Positions 24,802-35,378 of a DNA stretch of 56,462 nucleotides are shown here, piece by piece. This DNA comes from Alphaproteobacteria bacterium (GTDB lineage Bacteria; Pseudomonadota; Alphaproteobacteria; Micropepsales; Micropepsaceae): the NCBI GenBank assembly GCA_016124635.1, contig WGNJ01000020.1, forward strand, positions 1 to 56,462, written 5' to 3'. A program made the position numbers and the translations under genes. How positions within the stretch are numbered: position 1 is the first letter of the stretch; each line of letters begins with the position of its first letter. The notes under the pieces were generated by a model. It ran no database searches. It was not told the origin of the DNA and worked only from the letters and a program-made list of their open reading frames with translations.

Positions 24802-27800
24802 GGCCGCGATCCGCATCCAGCGCCTCGCCACGGACCCCGCGCATTCGGCCTGGGTCGAAGCCAACGCTGGTTCTGGCAAAACGCACGTTCTCGTCGACCG
24901 CATCGCGCGGCTCTTGCTCGAGGGCACGCCGCCGGATCGCTTGCTCTGCCTCACCTTCACGCGCGCCGCCGCTTCGGAAATGTTGGCGCGCTTGTTCAAG
25001 CGCCTCGGTGACTGGACGCTGCAGACCGACGAGAATCTGGCCAAGAGCCTCGAGTCGCTGACCGGCGAGCAACCGACCCCGAAACTCTTGCAGCGAGCGC
25101 GCCGTCTCTTCGCCGAGTCGTTGGAATCGCCGGGCGGCCTGCGCATTCAGACGATCCACGCCTTCTGCGAACGCCTGCTGAAACGCTTTCCGCTCGAAGC
25201 CGGTGTGGCGCCGCAATTCGCGGTGCTCGACGATGTGGTGAGCAACGAGCTGCTCAGCGACGCGCGCGACGAGTTGCTGCGCCTCGCCCAAAATGACAAG
25301 CAGCTCGCGGACGATATCTACCAGCTGACGGCGCACTCGGGCGAGGAGCGCTTCGACACGATCATGCGCGCCGTCGCGCGCGATCGCGGCGTCCTGACGA
25401 AATTTCTTGCCGAGCTGCCGATCGACCGCGCCGTTCAAGCGATCTTCAAGCGCGCCGGTGCGACGCCTGGCACGACAGAGGACGAGATCTTCGACCAAGC
25501 CGCACGCTGTCTGTCCGCCGATCTCGCCAGCCGAATCGCCGATGCCTACGCCAAGGGCAGCAAGAAGGATCTGGAGCGCGAACCCGCCTTTCGCGCCTTC
25601 GCAGCGTCCCCGACAACCGAGAAATTTCGCGATGTGGTCGAGTGCTTCCTGACCGACCAAGGCGAAATGAATAAGAACCTGGCGACCAAGAAAGCGCAGG
25701 CCGCCGATCCGGAAGCCATGGCGCGCCTGCAGGAAATCGCGACGGCTGGTTACGATGCGACGATCAAGAGCAACGGCCTGTTCGTTGCCGACCGCACCGC
25801 GCGTCTCGTCCGCGTCGCCAGCCGCATGCTCACGAATTTCGCGATCGCCAAGCGCCGCCGCGCCGCGTTGGACTACGACGATCTCATCGTTCGCGTTCGC
25901 CAGCTTTTCGTACAGCCTGGCGCAGATTGGATTCTCTACAAGCTCGACGGTGGCATCGATCACATTCTCGTTGACGAAGCGCAGGACACGAGCCCCATCC
26001 AGTGGGAAGTGATCACGCCGATCGCGCAGGAATTCTTCGCCGGCGCGGGCGCGGAACGCAAAGGACAGGCAGCCAACCGCACGCTCTTCGCGGTCGGCGA
26101 CGTCAAGCAGTCGATCATGTCGTTCCAAGGCGCCGATCCCGAGGCTTTCGTCGGCACACACAAGCTCGCCGAAGAAGCCGCGCGCGGTGCACGACTCGGC
26201 TTCGAAAACGTTACGCTCGATCGCTCCTTCCGTTCGGCGCCAAAAATTCTGGAGCTGGTCGACGCCGTCTTCGCCACCAAGGAAGCGAAGGAAGGTGTCA
26301 CCTTCGAGGAGCAGCCCGTCGATCACATCGCGATCCGCGAAGACATCGACGGCCTCGTCGAGCTGTGGCCCGCGATCAAAGCGGAGAACACGCCCGAGCA
26401 AATCGCTTGGGACGCGCCGCGCGATCGACCGACCGATAAACATCCGCCTGTGATCTTGGCGCAAACCATCGCCGATCGCATCGGCGCGTGGATCAAGAAC
26501 GGCGAAGCCGTCTTCGACCATCAATCCAAACTGCTGCGCCCGATGAACGCCGGGGACATCATGATCCTGGTGCGCCGCCGCGGCTTCTTTGCCGAAGAAA
26601 TGATCCGCCAGCTCAAGAAGCGCGCGATCCCCGTCGCTGGTGCCGACCGCTTGCAGCTCGTCTCGCACATCGCCATCAAGGACCTGATCGCACTCGGCCG
26701 TTTCGCTTTGATGCCGCGCGACGATCTCAATCTCGCGGCGCTGTTAAAGAGCCCGTTCTGCGGTGTCAGTGAACAAGCGCTATTCGAGCTCGCTTACGAT
26801 CGCGGCAAGGCATCGCTCTGGGATCGTCTGCGCGCGCGCCGCACCGACATGGTGTTTCAGTCGGCGACGGATTTCCTCAAGTCGGTTCGCGACGAAGCGG
26901 ACCACAAACAGCCGTTCGAATTCTACGCGCACATCCTCAGCGCCCAGGGCGGTTGGCTTCACGTACTCGAGCGCCTTGGCCTCGATGCCGCCGATCCGAT
27001 CGACGAGTTCATGAACGCCGCGCTCGAATATGAAACCGATCACACGCCCTCGCTCGAAGGCTTTCTGCATTGGATCGAAACCACGGACACCGAGATCAAG
27101 CGCGACCAGGATCGCACCGCCGGCGCGGTTCGCGTGATGACGGTGCACGCAGCCAAGGGCCTCGAAGCACCCGTCGTCATCCTGCCCGACACCTGCACGA
27201 CGCCGGAGAACGGCCGCCATGATCTCGAATTCCTCGACGCCGAAGGCGTGCCACTCTGGAAGATCGAACCGAGGCGCGAAGTCCCGCCGCGTCGTGCCGC
27301 CCGCGAAGCGGCCAAGATCGAGCGCATGAAGGAATACCGGCGTCTGCTTTACGTTGCGCTCACGCGCCCGCGCGACCGGCTCTATGTCTGCGGCTTCGAG
27401 ACCAAAGTGGGGCGCGGCCGCGAAGACGGTTGCTGGTACGACCTCGTCGAAGCGGCAATGAAATCGCTCAACGCGGCTCACGCCACTGAAGGAGAAACGA
27501 CCCTCTGTCGGCTCGGCACTGTGCCGCTGACGATTGCAGATAAGGCCGAAGTTCGCGGCCACGAGCAGGCATTACCCGCTTGGGTGCGCATGCCCGCGCT
27601 GCCGGAACGCGTCATGCCGCCGATCAATCCATCCGACGCCGTTGGCTCAAAGCGGCCCACAGCTCCGAGCGCGTCGCGCAAGATCGACCTCGGACCGGCT
27701 TTGGAGCGAGGCCGCGTGATCCACCGGCTGCTCGAAGTGCTTGCGCCGCTTGAGCCGTCCGCCTGGGAAACGCGTGCGCGCACTTTTGCGAAAGTGTTGA

Positions 27801-28222
27801 TGGAGGACGGCGACATGGCGGCGGAAGCCGCCGCCGAGGCATTGCGCGTTCGCACCGACCCGGCGTTTGCGGGCTTGTTCGCCACCGGATCTCAAGGCGA
27901 GGTACCGCTCCGGGGCCGGATCGAGTGGCACGGCCGCGAGGTCGAAATCATCGCGCGGATCGATCGCATCGTCGTTGAGCCCAAGCGTGTTCTCATCACT
28001 GAGTTCAAGACCGATCGCACTGTGCCTGCGACCGCCGACGAGATTTCGCAAGGCTATGTGACGCAGCTCGCACTCTATGCGCGTGCTGCAGCTGCGCTAT
28101 TCCCAAATCGGGACGTGGAATGCGCCGTTTTGTGGACGGCAGCGCCGCGCCTGGACACGGTCCCCTCAAGGAAGCTTGAGGCCGCCGAGGGTGAGCTTGA
28201 CCCCCTATGGGGTGCTTCCTAG
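24794..28222 (+). CDS. addA: AddA helicase-nuclease subunit
   Basis: A 1,142-residue UvrD-type helicase with C-terminal nuclease. Walker A is WVEANAGSGKTHVLVDRIAR (near residue 20), Walker B ILVDEAQDTSPIQW (about 392), motif III VGDVKQSIMSFQGADP, and the helicase motif VMTVHAAKGLEAPVVILPDT. The nuclease core is IARIDRIVVEPKRVLITEFK near residue 1060. ATG 24794 overlaps the addB end (stop 24799-24801), so a single transcript is expected; the frame's upstream extension lies in addB and is rejected. Together with AddB it forms the only RecBCD-type complex visible. Confidence 0.96.
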   Translation: MLEAAIRIQRLATDPAHSAWVEANAGSGKTHVLVDRIARLLLEGTPPDRLLCLTFTRAAASEMLARLFKRLGDWTLQTDENLAKSLESLTGEQPTPKLLQRARRLFAESLESPGGLRIQTIHAFCERLLKRFPLEAGVAPQFAVLDDVVSNELLSDARDELLRLAQNDKQLADDIYQLTAHSGEERFDTIMRAVARDRGVLTKFLAELPIDRAVQAIFKRAGATPGTTEDEIFDQAARCLSADLASRIADAYAKGSKKDLEREPAFRAFAASPTTEKFRDVVECFLTDQGEMNKNLATKKAQAADPEAMARLQEIATAGYDATIKSNGLFVADRTARLVRVASRMLTNFAIAKRRRAALDYDDLIVRVRQLFVQPGADWILYKLDGGIDHILVDEAQDTSPIQWEVITPIAQEFFAGAGAERKGQAANRTLFAVGDVKQSIMSFQGADPEAFVGTHKLAEEAARGARLGFENVTLDRSFRSAPKILELVDAVFATKEAKEGVTFEEQPVDHIAIREDIDGLVELWPAIKAENTPEQIAWDAPRDRPTDKHPPVILAQTIADRIGAWIKNGEAVFDHQSKLLRPMNAGDIMILVRRRGFFAEEMIRQLKKRAIPVAGADRLQLVSHIAIKDLIALGRFALMPRDDLNLAALLKSPFCGVSEQALFELAYDRGKASLWDRLRARRTDMVFQSATDFLKSVRDEADHKQPFEFYAHILSAQGGWLHVLERLGLDAADPIDEFMNAALEYETDHTPSLEGFLHWIETTDTEIKRDQDRTAGAVRVMTVHAAKGLEAPVVILPDTCTTPENGRHDLEFLDAEGVPLWKIEPRREVPPRRAAREAAKIERMKEYRRLLYVALTRPRDRLYVCGFETKVGRGREDGCWYDLVEAAMKSLNAAHATEGETTLCRLGTVPLTIADKAEVRGHEQALPAWVRMPALPERVMPPINPSDAVGSKRPTAPSASRKIDLGPALERGRVIHRLLEVLAPLEPSAWETRARTFAKVLMEDGDMAAEAAAEALRVRTDPAFAGLFATGSQGEVPLRGRIEWHGREVEIIARIDRIVVEPKRVLITEFKTDRTVPATADEISQGYVTQLALYARAAAALFPNRDVECAVLWTAAPRLDTVPSRKLEAAEGELDPLWGAS

Positions 28223-28242
28223 ATTGAATCGAACCTCGCTAA

Positions 28243-28262
28243 TGGGCGCCTTTCGGCGCCGG
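28243..28262 (+). other. Small hairpin between addA and trxA
   Basis: GGCGCC-TTTC-GGCGCC, not followed by a T tract. It may mark a processing or attenuation site ahead of trxA; evidence is only the stem. Confidence 0.3.
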
Positions 28263-28276
28263 TAAAGGACAGCAAT

Positions 28277-28594
28277 ATGGCCGACAAGATCACCGACTCG
28301 AGCTTCGAGAAGGACGTACTCAACTCATCGAAGCCGGTCCTTGTGGACTTTTGGGCTGAATGGTGCGGGCCCTGCCGTCAGATCGGGCCCGCGCTCGAAG
28401 AGCTGGCTCAGGAATTGGGTGCCAAGATCACCGTCGCGAAGCTGAACGTCGACGAGAATCCGACGACGCCCGTGAAGTACGGTGTCAAGGGAATTCCGAC
28501 GCTGATGATTTTCAAGGACGGGCAGGTCGCCGCCACGAAAATCGGCGCCATGCCGAAGCAAAAAATCAAAGAGTGGATCGACTCCACGATCTGA
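28277..28594 (+). CDS. trxA: Thioredoxin, WCGPC
   Basis: A 105-residue cytoplasmic disulfide reductase with the full family length. The active site is FWAEWCGPCRQIGPALEEL, cis-Pro loop GIPTLMIFKDGQ. AAAGGAC lies 8 nt before ATG. It follows addA by 54 bp, as in many alphaproteobacteria, and is followed by a second thioredoxin. Confidence 0.96.
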   Translation: MADKITDSSFEKDVLNSSKPVLVDFWAEWCGPCRQIGPALEELAQELGAKITVAKLNVDENPTTPVKYGVKGIPTLMIFKDGQVAATKIGAMPKQKIKEWIDSTI

Positions 28595-28644
28595 GTTTTG
28601 TTGAATCGACCTTCGGTTCAATGATTCTCAAATCGGGGGAGTGA

Positions 28645-28962
28645 ATGACGGTCACCGTTAGCGACGCGACGTTCCAGCGCGACGTGCTGGCTTCGAAAAC
28701 GCCTGTTCTCGTGGACTTCTGGACGGAGTGGTGTGCGCCCTGCAAACCGCTTGCGGTCTCGCTCGACGAGCTGGCCCAGGAGCTTGGCGGCAAGATCGTC
28801 ATTGCCAAAATCAACGCCGAAGAAAATCCCGATGTCGCGCACAAATACGGCGTGCGCGGCTTCCCGACGATGATGATCTTCAAGGACGGCGGGGTCGCGG
28901 CCTCGCGCAACGGCACGATCCCGAAGCAAAAGATCAAAGAATGGATCGAACAGTCGATCTGA
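28645..28962 (+). CDS. Second thioredoxin, WCAPC variant
   Basis: A 105-residue paralogue of the upstream gene with the active site FWTEWCAPCKPLAVSLDEL; Gly of WCGPC is Ala, which should shift redox potential. The cis-Pro loop is GFPTMMIFKDGG and the C-terminus PKQKIKEWIEQSI closely matches the first copy (PKQKIKEWIDSTI), pointing to tandem duplication. The ATG follows GGGGGAG. A terminator-like hairpin follows. Confidence 0.93.
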   Translation: MTVTVSDATFQRDVLASKTPVLVDFWTEWCAPCKPLAVSLDELAQELGGKIVIAKINAEENPDVAHKYGVRGFPTMMIFKDGGVAASRNGTIPKQKIKEWIEQSI

Positions 28963-28980
28963 AATCGTAACGGAGACGGA

Positions 28981-29008
28981 GCGCCTTCCCTCGCGGCAGG
29001 CGCCTTTT
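28981..29008 (+). terminator. Rho-independent terminator after the thioredoxins
   Basis: GCGCCT-N11-AGGCGC followed by CTTTTGTT. It separates the rightward addAB-trx unit from the convergent folC. Confidence 0.7.
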
Positions 29009-29010
29009 GT

Positions 29011-30339
29011 TCAGCCGTTCTCGCGCAGCACGGTGCCGGCGAGATACAGCGATCCGCAGATCAAAATGCGCGGCGCGGCCTTCGCCTTCGCCAAAGCGGC
29101 GCGCGCCGTGACTTGAAGGATCGCGTCTTCGAGAGAAGACGCGGGATCGGCTTCAAGGCCTTCGGCCCGCGCCGCGTCATAGAGCTGTCCGGGTCCCGAT
29201 GTCGCCGCCTCACCTGGGATCGCGATCGTCGTGACGTGCTTGGCAAGCCCGCGGAACGCCGCAAAGAAGCCGCGCAGATCCTTCGTGTTCAGCATGCCGC
29301 AAATCAAATAGAGCGGGCGCGGGCTGCGCTCCTCCATATCCGCAATCGCATGCGCGATGGCGCGTGCGCCATGCGGATTGTGGCCGCCGTCGACCCACAC
29401 CTCCGAACCTTTGGGCGCCGCGGTGACAAGCGGACCGCGCGTCAGGCGTTGCAGCCGCGCCGGCCACTCGACCGTCATCAGACCGCGCTCGAAATCGATG
29501 TCGTTGAGCGCCAGCCAACTCATTTGCCGGAGGGCTGCGATCGAAACGGCCGCGTTCACCATCTGATGCGCGCCGGTCAGGCGCGGCAGCGGCAGATCGA
29601 GCAATCCACGGTCGTCTTGATAGACGAGCCGGCGGTGCTCCTCATGAGCCATGTAGTCCTGACCCCAAACAACGAGCGGTGCGCCAATCTCTTCGGCTCG
29701 TTCTTCGAGCACGGCGCGCACCTCGTCGCCCTGTGGGCCGATCACCCCGATCACGCCCTCTTTCAATATTCCGGCTTTCTCCGCCGCGATCGATTTGATG
29801 TCGGAGCCCAAATATTGCTGATGATCGTAGTCGATGGGCGTGATGATCGTCGCCGCAGGTTTTGCGATCACGTTCGTTGCGTCGAGGCGTCCGCCGAGCC
29901 CGGTCTCCAAAATGACGGCGTCCGACGAGTGCCGCGTGAACGCGAGGAAAGCGGCCGCCGTCGTGATCTCGAAGAAGGTGATCGGATCGCCGCCGTTGAC
30001 GCGTTCGCATTCGTCGAGAAGGGCGGAAAGCTCGTCCTCGTCGATCAGCTTGCCGTTGAGCCGGATGCGCTCGTGGAATCGCACCAGATGCGGCGAGGAG
30101 TAGACATGCACCCGTTTGCCGCCGGCTTCGAGGATCGCGCGCAGGAAGGCGCCGGTCGATCCTTTGCCGTTGGTGCCCGCGATGTGGAACACCGGGGGCA
30201 GCTTGCGCTCGGGGTTGCCGAGCTTTGCGAGCAGCGTTTCGACGCGGCCGAGCGAGAGATCGATAATCTTGGGGTGAAGTGCGGTCAGCCGCGCGAGTAT
30301 TTGGTCACTCGCCAGTGCGCCGCCGGAGGCAGCGCTCAT
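29011..30339 (-). CDS. folC: Dihydrofolate/folylpolyglutamate synthase
   Basis: A 442-residue Mur-ligase-type enzyme adding glutamates to folates (and in many bacteria making dihydrofolate). The ATP loop is [19 protein letters not shown], with the family blocks [23 protein letters not shown] and [15 protein letters not shown]. The start ATG overlaps the accD stop (ATGA). It is the last gene of the leftward operon from osmC/pyrF through accD. Confidence 0.95.
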   Translation of the reverse strand: MSAASGGALASDQILARLTALHPKIIDLSLGRVETLLAKLGNPERKLPPVFHIAGTNGKGSTGAFLRAILEAGGKRVHVYSSPHLVRFHERIRLNGKLIDEDELSALLDECERVNGGDPITFFEITTAAAFLAFTRHSSDAVILETGLGGRLDATNVIAKPAATIITPIDYDHQQYLGSDIKSIAAEKAGILKEGVIGVIGPQGDEVRAVLEERAEEIGAPLVVWGQDYMAHEEHRRLVYQDDRGLLDLPLPRLTGAHQMVNAAVSIAALRQMSWLALNDIDFERGLMTVEWPARLQRLTRGPLVTAAPKGSEVWVDGGHNPHGARAIAHAIADMEERSPRPLYLICGMLNTKDLRGFFAAFRGLAKHVTTIAIPGEAATSGPGQLYDAARAEGLEADPASSLEDAILQVTARAALAKAKAAPRILICGSLYLAGTVLRENG

Positions 30340-31310
30340 GCCATCTCTTGTGGCGGGCTGAGGCGATCGTCGTCGCCCGGTTGCGATTGCGCGGCTTGCA
30401 GCATCGGCACGCCGTAGATGCTGACGTCCTGAGGCGTCCGGTACGAAGCTGCGCGTGACGCACTGTGCGTCAACAGCTTCAGTATGCGCGCCAGCGTCTC
30501 GCGCATCTTGTTGCGATGGACGACCATGTCGACCATCCCGTGATCGACGAGATATTCGGCGCGCTGGAAACCTTCGGGCAGCTTCTCGCGGATCGTGTTC
30601 TCGATCACGCGAGGACCCGCGAAGCCGATGAGCGCACCTGGCTCGGCCATGTGGACGTCGCCGAGCATCGCGTAAGACGCGGTGACGCCGCCGGTCGTCG
30701 GATCGGTGTGCACGACGATGTAGGGCACACCCGCTTCCTTCAGCATCTGAATGGCGATCGTCGTGCGCGGCATTTGCATCAACGACAGGATGCCTTCCTG
30801 CATGCGCGCCCCGCCCGACGCCGAGAACAGCACGAACGGTGTGCGCTCCTCCGCCGCCTGACGCATCGCCGATACGAGGCCTTCCCCGACCGCCATGCCG
30901 AGCGAGCCGCCCATGAAGTTGAACGACTGCACGGCGACCGTCGTTCGAATGCCGCCGATCTGGCCGACGGCGGCCTTCAGCGCGTCCTGATCGCCGGTCT
31001 TGGCGCGCGCGTCCTTGATACGATCAATGTAGCGCTTCTCGTCTCGGAACTTGAGCGGATCGAACGGCACGTCCGGCAGCACTAGGAGCTGATAGGCGCC
31101 ATCATCGAACAGCGTCGCCATCCGCTCCTTGGCGCCGATCTTCATGTGATGGTCGCAGTGCATGCAGACGTAGTTCGCAGCCTCGAGGTCGCGATGGAAA
31201 ATCATGCCGCCGCACGCGGGACATTTGCGCCAGAGATTATCGGGGGTGTCGGATTTCGTGCCCCAGAAGCTCTTGATCTTCGGCCTGACGAAATTGGTGA
31301 TCCAATTCAT
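30336..31310 (-). CDS. accD: Acetyl-CoA carboxylase carboxyltransferase beta subunit
   Basis: A 324-residue subunit of acetyl-CoA carboxylase, the first step of fatty-acid synthesis. The N-terminal zinc ribbon reads [12 protein letters not shown] and YVCMHCDHH. The carboxyltransferase core includes [34 protein letters not shown] and [16 protein letters not shown]. The C-terminal tail is longer and polar. It lies 42 bp after trpA, the standard alphaproteobacterial trpA-accD-folC arrangement. Confidence 0.96.
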   Translation of the reverse strand: MNWITNFVRPKIKSFWGTKSDTPDNLWRKCPACGGMIFHRDLEAANYVCMHCDHHMKIGAKERMATLFDDGAYQLLVLPDVPFDPLKFRDEKRYIDRIKDARAKTGDQDALKAAVGQIGGIRTTVAVQSFNFMGGSLGMAVGEGLVSAMRQAAEERTPFVLFSASGGARMQEGILSLMQMPRTTIAIQMLKEAGVPYIVVHTDPTTGGVTASYAMLGDVHMAEPGALIGFAGPRVIENTIREKLPEGFQRAEYLVDHGMVDMVVHRNKMRETLARILKLLTHSASRAASYRTPQDVSIYGVPMLQAAQSQPGDDDRLSPPQEMA

Positions 31311-31352
31311 GAGGACTCGGTACCGTTTACCGCTCGTTAACCAAGAACTTGC

Positions 31353-32177
31353 TCACTTGGGCGTTTGATGCGCCGCATTCGCGAGTCGAGCAACCAAGCC
31401 TAGCACAGCTTCGGTTGATCCCGGAGAAATTCTGCCCGTCGCGTCCACAAAACGGCTGATTTCAGCCACCAGCGCGGATCCAACGACGGCTGCATCCGCG
31501 AATTTCGCGATGGCGCCCGCGTCACCTTCGTTGCGGATGCCGAAACCGACGGCAACAGGCAGCGAAGTTGCCGCCTTAACGCGCTTGACGGCTACTGCCG
31601 CATCGGCCGGGTTCACCTGCTTCGTGCCGGTCGGCCCGGTGATCGAGACGTAATAGATAAAGCCCGAAGCCCCGGAGACAATGGTCTTGAGCCGATGCTC
31701 GTCGCTCGTCGGCGCCGCGAGCCGAATGAGGTCGAGCCCCGCGGCAACAGCCGGCTCGCGCAGTTCCTGGTCTTCCTCGGGCGTCAGGTCGACGATGATC
31801 AAGCCGTCGACGCCGCACGCCTGGGCTTCGCGCACGAATTTCGCTGCGCCGTAGGAATAGATCGGATTGTAGTAGCCCATGAGCACGATCGGCGTCGTCT
31901 GATCGCCTTCGCGAACCGCGCGCACCATCGCCAAGGTCTTGGCCATCGTCTGGCCACTCTTAAGCGCGCGCAGATAGGACGCCTGGATCGCGGGCCCTTC
32001 GGCCATCGGATCGGTGAACGGCATACCGAGTTCGATGATGTCCGCGCCGGCCTTCGGCAGTCCTTTGAGAATGTGCAGCGAGGTCTCGTAATCCGGATCG
32101 CCCGCGCTGATGAACGCGACGAAACCGGCGCGCCGTTGCGCCTTCAATTCGGCGAAGCGGGTGGCGATGCGGCTCAC
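31353..32177 (-). CDS. trpA: Tryptophan synthase alpha chain
   Basis: A 274-residue aldolase-type subunit that releases indole from indole-3-glycerol phosphate. Catalytic motifs: [35 protein letters not shown] (Glu), and [12 protein letters not shown] (Asp), with [10 protein letters not shown]. The GTG start at 32177 overlaps the trpB stop (GTGA). The same frame stays open far upstream through trpB, but that portion is an artefact of GC-rich DNA. Confidence 0.96.
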   Translation of the reverse strand: MSRIATRFAELKAQRRAGFVAFISAGDPDYETSLHILKGLPKAGADIIELGMPFTDPMAEGPAIQASYLRALKSGQTMAKTLAMVRAVREGDQTTPIVLMGYYNPIYSYGAAKFVREAQACGVDGLIIVDLTPEEDQELREPAVAAGLDLIRLAAPTSDEHRLKTIVSGASGFIYYVSITGPTGTKQVNPADAAVAVKRVKAATSLPVAVGFGIRNEGDAGAIAKFADAAVVGSALVAEISRFVDATGRISPGSTEAVLGLVARLANAAHQTPK

Positions 32178-33391
32178 AGTTTCGCGCCCAACCGCTCCGC
32201 GACGGCGAAGATGTCCTTGTCGCCGCGTCCGCACATGTTCATGAGGATGATCTTGTCGCGCCCCATCTTCTTCGCGAGCTTTGCGGTGTAGGCGAGGGCG
32301 TGCGCCGGTTCGAGCGCCGGGATGATGCCTTCCTGCCGCGCGCAGAGCTGGAACGCGTCGAGCGCTTCTTGATCGGTCGCTGAGACGTAATTCACGCGCT
32401 TCACATCGTGCAGCCAGGAATGCTCTGGCCCGATGCCCGGATAGTCGAGCCCAGCCGAAATCGAATGTGCCTCGATAATCTGCCCGTCGTCGTCCTGCAG
32501 AAGATAGGTGCGATTGCCGTGCAAGACGCCTGGCCGACCGCCGGCGAGCGAGGCCGCGTGCTGTCCCGTCTCGATACCGAGACCTGCCGCCTCGACGCCG
32601 TACATCTCGACCGACGGATCGTCGAGAAAGGGATGGAAGAGTCCCATCGCATTGGAGCCGCCGCCGATACAGGCGACAAGCGCGTCGGGGAGCCGGCCCT
32701 CGGCCTTCATCATCTGCGCTTTTGCTTCGCGCCCGATGACCGATTGGAAATCGCGCACCAGTGCAGGGTAGGGATGCGGGCCCGCAACGGTGCCGATGAT
32801 GTAGAACGTATTGTCGACATTCGCGACCCAGTCGCGCAGCGCCTCGTTCATCGCGTCCTTGAGCGTCCGCGAGCCGGACGATACGGCGCGAACTTCCGCG
32901 CCGAGCAGCTTCATCCGGAACGCGTTCGGCTTCTGACGCTCGATATCGATCTCGCCCATATAGACGACGCATGGCAGACCGAAGCGCGCCGCAACGGTCG
33001 CCGTCGCGACGCCGTGCTGACCCGCGCCCGTCTCCGCGATGATGCGCGTCTTGCCCATGCGCTTGGCGAGCAAGATCTGGCCCATGCAATTGTTGATCTT
33101 GTGCGCGCCCGTATGATTGAGCTCGTCGCGTTTGAAATAGATCTTGGCGCCCCCGAAATAGTCCGTCAGCCGCTCCGCGAAGTAGAGCGGCGAAGGGCGG
33201 CCCACATAGTGCTCGAGGAACCGGTCGAGCTCGGCTTGAAAGCTCGGGTCTTTCTTTGCCGCGTCGTACGCTTTTTCCAGATCGAGGATCAGCGGCATCA
33301 ACGTTTCGGCGACATAGCGCCCGCCGAAGATACCGAAATGGCCCTGCGCATCGGGACCGGCCCGATAGGAGTTCAGGCGCGGCGCGCTCAT
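32174..33391 (-). CDS. trpB: Tryptophan synthase beta chain
   Basis: A 405-residue PLP enzyme condensing indole with serine. The PLP lysine is in [15 protein letters not shown] and the phosphate-binding loop in [32 protein letters not shown] is also present. Full family length. ATG 33391 overlaps the trpF stop, and its own stop overlaps trpA. Confidence 0.97.
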   Translation of the reverse strand: MSAPRLNSYRAGPDAQGHFGIFGGRYVAETLMPLILDLEKAYDAAKKDPSFQAELDRFLEHYVGRPSPLYFAERLTDYFGGAKIYFKRDELNHTGAHKINNCMGQILLAKRMGKTRIIAETGAGQHGVATATVAARFGLPCVVYMGEIDIERQKPNAFRMKLLGAEVRAVSSGSRTLKDAMNEALRDWVANVDNTFYIIGTVAGPHPYPALVRDFQSVIGREAKAQMMKAEGRLPDALVACIGGGSNAMGLFHPFLDDPSVEMYGVEAAGLGIETGQHAASLAGGRPGVLHGNRTYLLQDDDGQIIEAHSISAGLDYPGIGPEHSWLHDVKRVNYVSATDQEALDAFQLCARQEGIIPALEPAHALAYTAKLAKKMGRDKIILMNMCGRGDKDIFAVAERLGAKL

Positions 33392-34050
33392 GCCGCCTCG
33401 CTTTGACCGAGCGCCGCCTTCGCCGCTTTGATGAACGCGTTGATCAGGTTGGTATCTTTGATGCCGCGCTCGACTTCGACGCCCGAAGACACGTCGACGC
33501 CGCGCGCGCCGGAGATGCGAACGGCGTCCGCGACGTTCTTAGCCGTCAGCCCGCCCGACAGCATCCACGGCTTCGCGAATTCCAGGCCAGTCAGCAAAGA
33601 CCAGTCGAACGCACGTCCCTGCCCACCGCTCTTTCCAGACGGTGTCTTTGCGTCGAAGAGCAGCTCGTCGGCGATCTCGCCGTATGTCTGCAATCCGTTC
33701 CGCAAGTCGTCGGCCGTTGCGATCGCCACGGCCTTAATCACGGGCACGTTGAAGCGCTTCTTGATGTAGGCGACGCGCTGCGGATTTTCGTTGCCGTGCA
33801 GTTGAAAGAACTGCGGCCGGATCGCGCGGACCACATCCTCGAATTCGTGATCCAGGGCGTCCGCAAACACGGCGACGCGAAGTAGAGAAGCCGGCGCGAG
33901 CCCGGCAACGCCCTTGGCCTTTTGCGGTGTTATGAAGCGCGGACTTGAGCGGACGAAATTGAAGCCGGCATGTGTCGCGCCGGCATTGGCCGTCGCGATC
34001 AAAGCTTCGGCGTCTTTCAAACCACAAATTTTAATTGCGAATGCGCTCAT
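33388..34050 (-). CDS. trpF: Phosphoribosylanthranilate isomerase
   Basis: A 220-residue TIM-barrel enzyme of tryptophan synthesis. Motifs: [13 protein letters not shown] at the start (catalytic Cys) and [30 protein letters not shown] at the end (phosphate site and catalytic Asp region). The start overlaps the pyrF stop, and the stop overlaps trpB. Confidence 0.96.
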   Translation of the reverse strand: MSAFAIKICGLKDAEALIATANAGATHAGFNFVRSSPRFITPQKAKGVAGLAPASLLRVAVFADALDHEFEDVVRAIRPQFFQLHGNENPQRVAYIKKRFNVPVIKAVAIATADDLRNGLQTYGEIADELLFDAKTPSGKSGGQGRAFDWSLLTGLEFAKPWMLSGGLTAKNVADAVRISGARGVDVSSGVEVERGIKDTNLINAFIKAAKAALGQSEAA

Positions 34051-34766
34051 GCCGCCCTTGGGAACAACTCGTCGTGGATGGCGCGGGCTGCAGCGGCGGG
34101 ATCGGCCGCGGCAGTTATTGGCCGCCCGATCACCAACACATCAGCGCCGAGCGCACGCGCTTCGAACGGCGTCATGACCCGCTTCTGATCTCTGAGCATG
34201 GCGCCGGCTGGGCGAATGCCGGGGACGACGAGCATGAATTCGCGACCGAGGGCCGCACGAAGCGGGGCGATCTCACGGGAGCCGCACACCACGCCGTCGA
34301 GTCCGGCGTCCTTGGCGAGTTGTGCCAGACGCAGCACTTGCTCTTCCGGCGTACCTACCATGCCGACGGCGCGCAGATCTTGTTGGTCGAGGCTGGTCAG
34401 GATCGTGACACCCAGAATCTTCATGCGCGCGCCGGCCGCCTTGCGCGCCTCCTCGGCCGCCGCGCGCATCATCGCGAAGCCGCCGGAGGCGTGGATGTTC
34501 GTCATGGCGACGCCGAGTGGCGCGAGCCCGCGAATGCCGCCGGCGACCGTGTTTGGAATGTCGTGCAGCTTGAGATCGAGGAAGACCGGCAGCCCGAGCG
34601 CGACAATCGCCTTTACGCCCTCAGGCCCATTGGCGTTGAAGAACTCCATGCCGAGTTTCAGCCCGCCGACAAAGGGCTTTACCGCCCGCGCCCATTCGAG
34701 GGCCTGGCGAACATCGACGGTATCGAGAGCACAAAAGACCGGATTCTGGGGCGCCGCCTGACTCAT
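34047..34766 (-). CDS. pyrF: Orotidine 5'-phosphate decarboxylase
   Basis: A 239-residue TIM-barrel enzyme making UMP. The catalytic array DLKLHDIPNT (Asp-x-Lys-x2-Asp) is clear, with VFCALDTVDV at the start and PGIRPAGAMLRDQ and GADVLVIGRPIT near the end. ATG 34766 gives the normal N-terminus; the longer reading from 34835 has no family signal. Upstream partner of trpF in the leftward operon. Confidence 0.96.
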   Translation of the reverse strand: MSQAAPQNPVFCALDTVDVRQALEWARAVKPFVGGLKLGMEFFNANGPEGVKAIVALGLPVFLDLKLHDIPNTVAGGIRGLAPLGVAMTNIHASGGFAMMRAAAEEARKAAGARMKILGVTILTSLDQQDLRAVGMVGTPEEQVLRLAQLAKDAGLDGVVCGSREIAPLRAALGREFMLVVPGIRPAGAMLRDQKRVMTPFEARALGADVLVIGRPITAAADPAAAARAIHDELFPRAA

Positions 34767-34812
34767 GCTGCGGCGCTTATATTGAGCCCCGGCCCCCCTG
34801 GCAACGGTGGCG

Positions 34813-35244
34813 TCAGGTCTCCAACGCCGCATCAAGGTGAATATCGACTGCGGCGAGGGCCTTGGACACTGGGCACCCCTTTTTGGCCGTCTCGGCCAAC
34901 TCCAGAAATTTAGCCGCGTCGATGCCGGGCACCTTGGCCCGGGTCACCAGATTGATCCGATCGATCGCAAGCCCGGCGGCGTCGACCTTCAACCGCACCG
35001 ACGCCTCCGTATTGATGACGGCCGGGGGCGTGTTGTTGCGCGTCAACTGTCCCGACAGTGCCATGCTGAAGCACGCGGCGTGGGCCGCGGCGATCAATTC
35101 TTCAGGGGTTGTTTCGTTCCGCCCGCCTTCCGTCCGCGTCTTGAATCCGTACGGCCCTTCATAAAGCCCCGTGCCGAAGGCGATCCGCCCCGCGCCTTCC
35201 CTCAAGTTCCCCTTCCACTCGGCCTTGGCTTTGCTGACGGTCAT
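34813..35244 (-). CDS. osmC: OsmC-family peroxiredoxin
   Basis: A 143-residue thiol peroxidase that reduces organic hydroperoxides. The two catalytic cysteines lie in AAHAACFSMALSGQL and AKKGCPVSKALAA, with the conserved Arg region KTRTEGGRNETTPEELIAAA. ATG 35244 follows AGGAG with good spacing; a 39-residue longer form has no family match. It lies 46 bp upstream of pyrF and could lead that operon. Confidence 0.92.
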   Translation of the reverse strand: MTVSKAKAEWKGNLREGAGRIAFGTGLYEGPYGFKTRTEGGRNETTPEELIAAAHAACFSMALSGQLTRNNTPPAVINTEASVRLKVDAAGLAIDRINLVTRAKVPGIDAAKFLELAETAKKGCPVSKALAAVDIHLDAALET

Positions 35245-35378
35245 GGTGTCGCTCCTGGTGTCGGTGAGGTGAGTGAAGCTAGGAGCGCGAAGCAGACGCG
35301 CAAAGGCCCAAGTTTCAAGTCTGGTTTGTAGGCGTTCCGCATGCTCTCGTGTCTTCGACACGAAGCAGGAGGTCGCTG

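Noticed and set aside
31353..33089. 578-codon leftward frame suggesting a trpA fusion
   Set aside because: The upstream 304 codons lie out of frame within trpB, are Arg-rich nonsense, and trpA has a proper GTG start overlapping the trpB stop.
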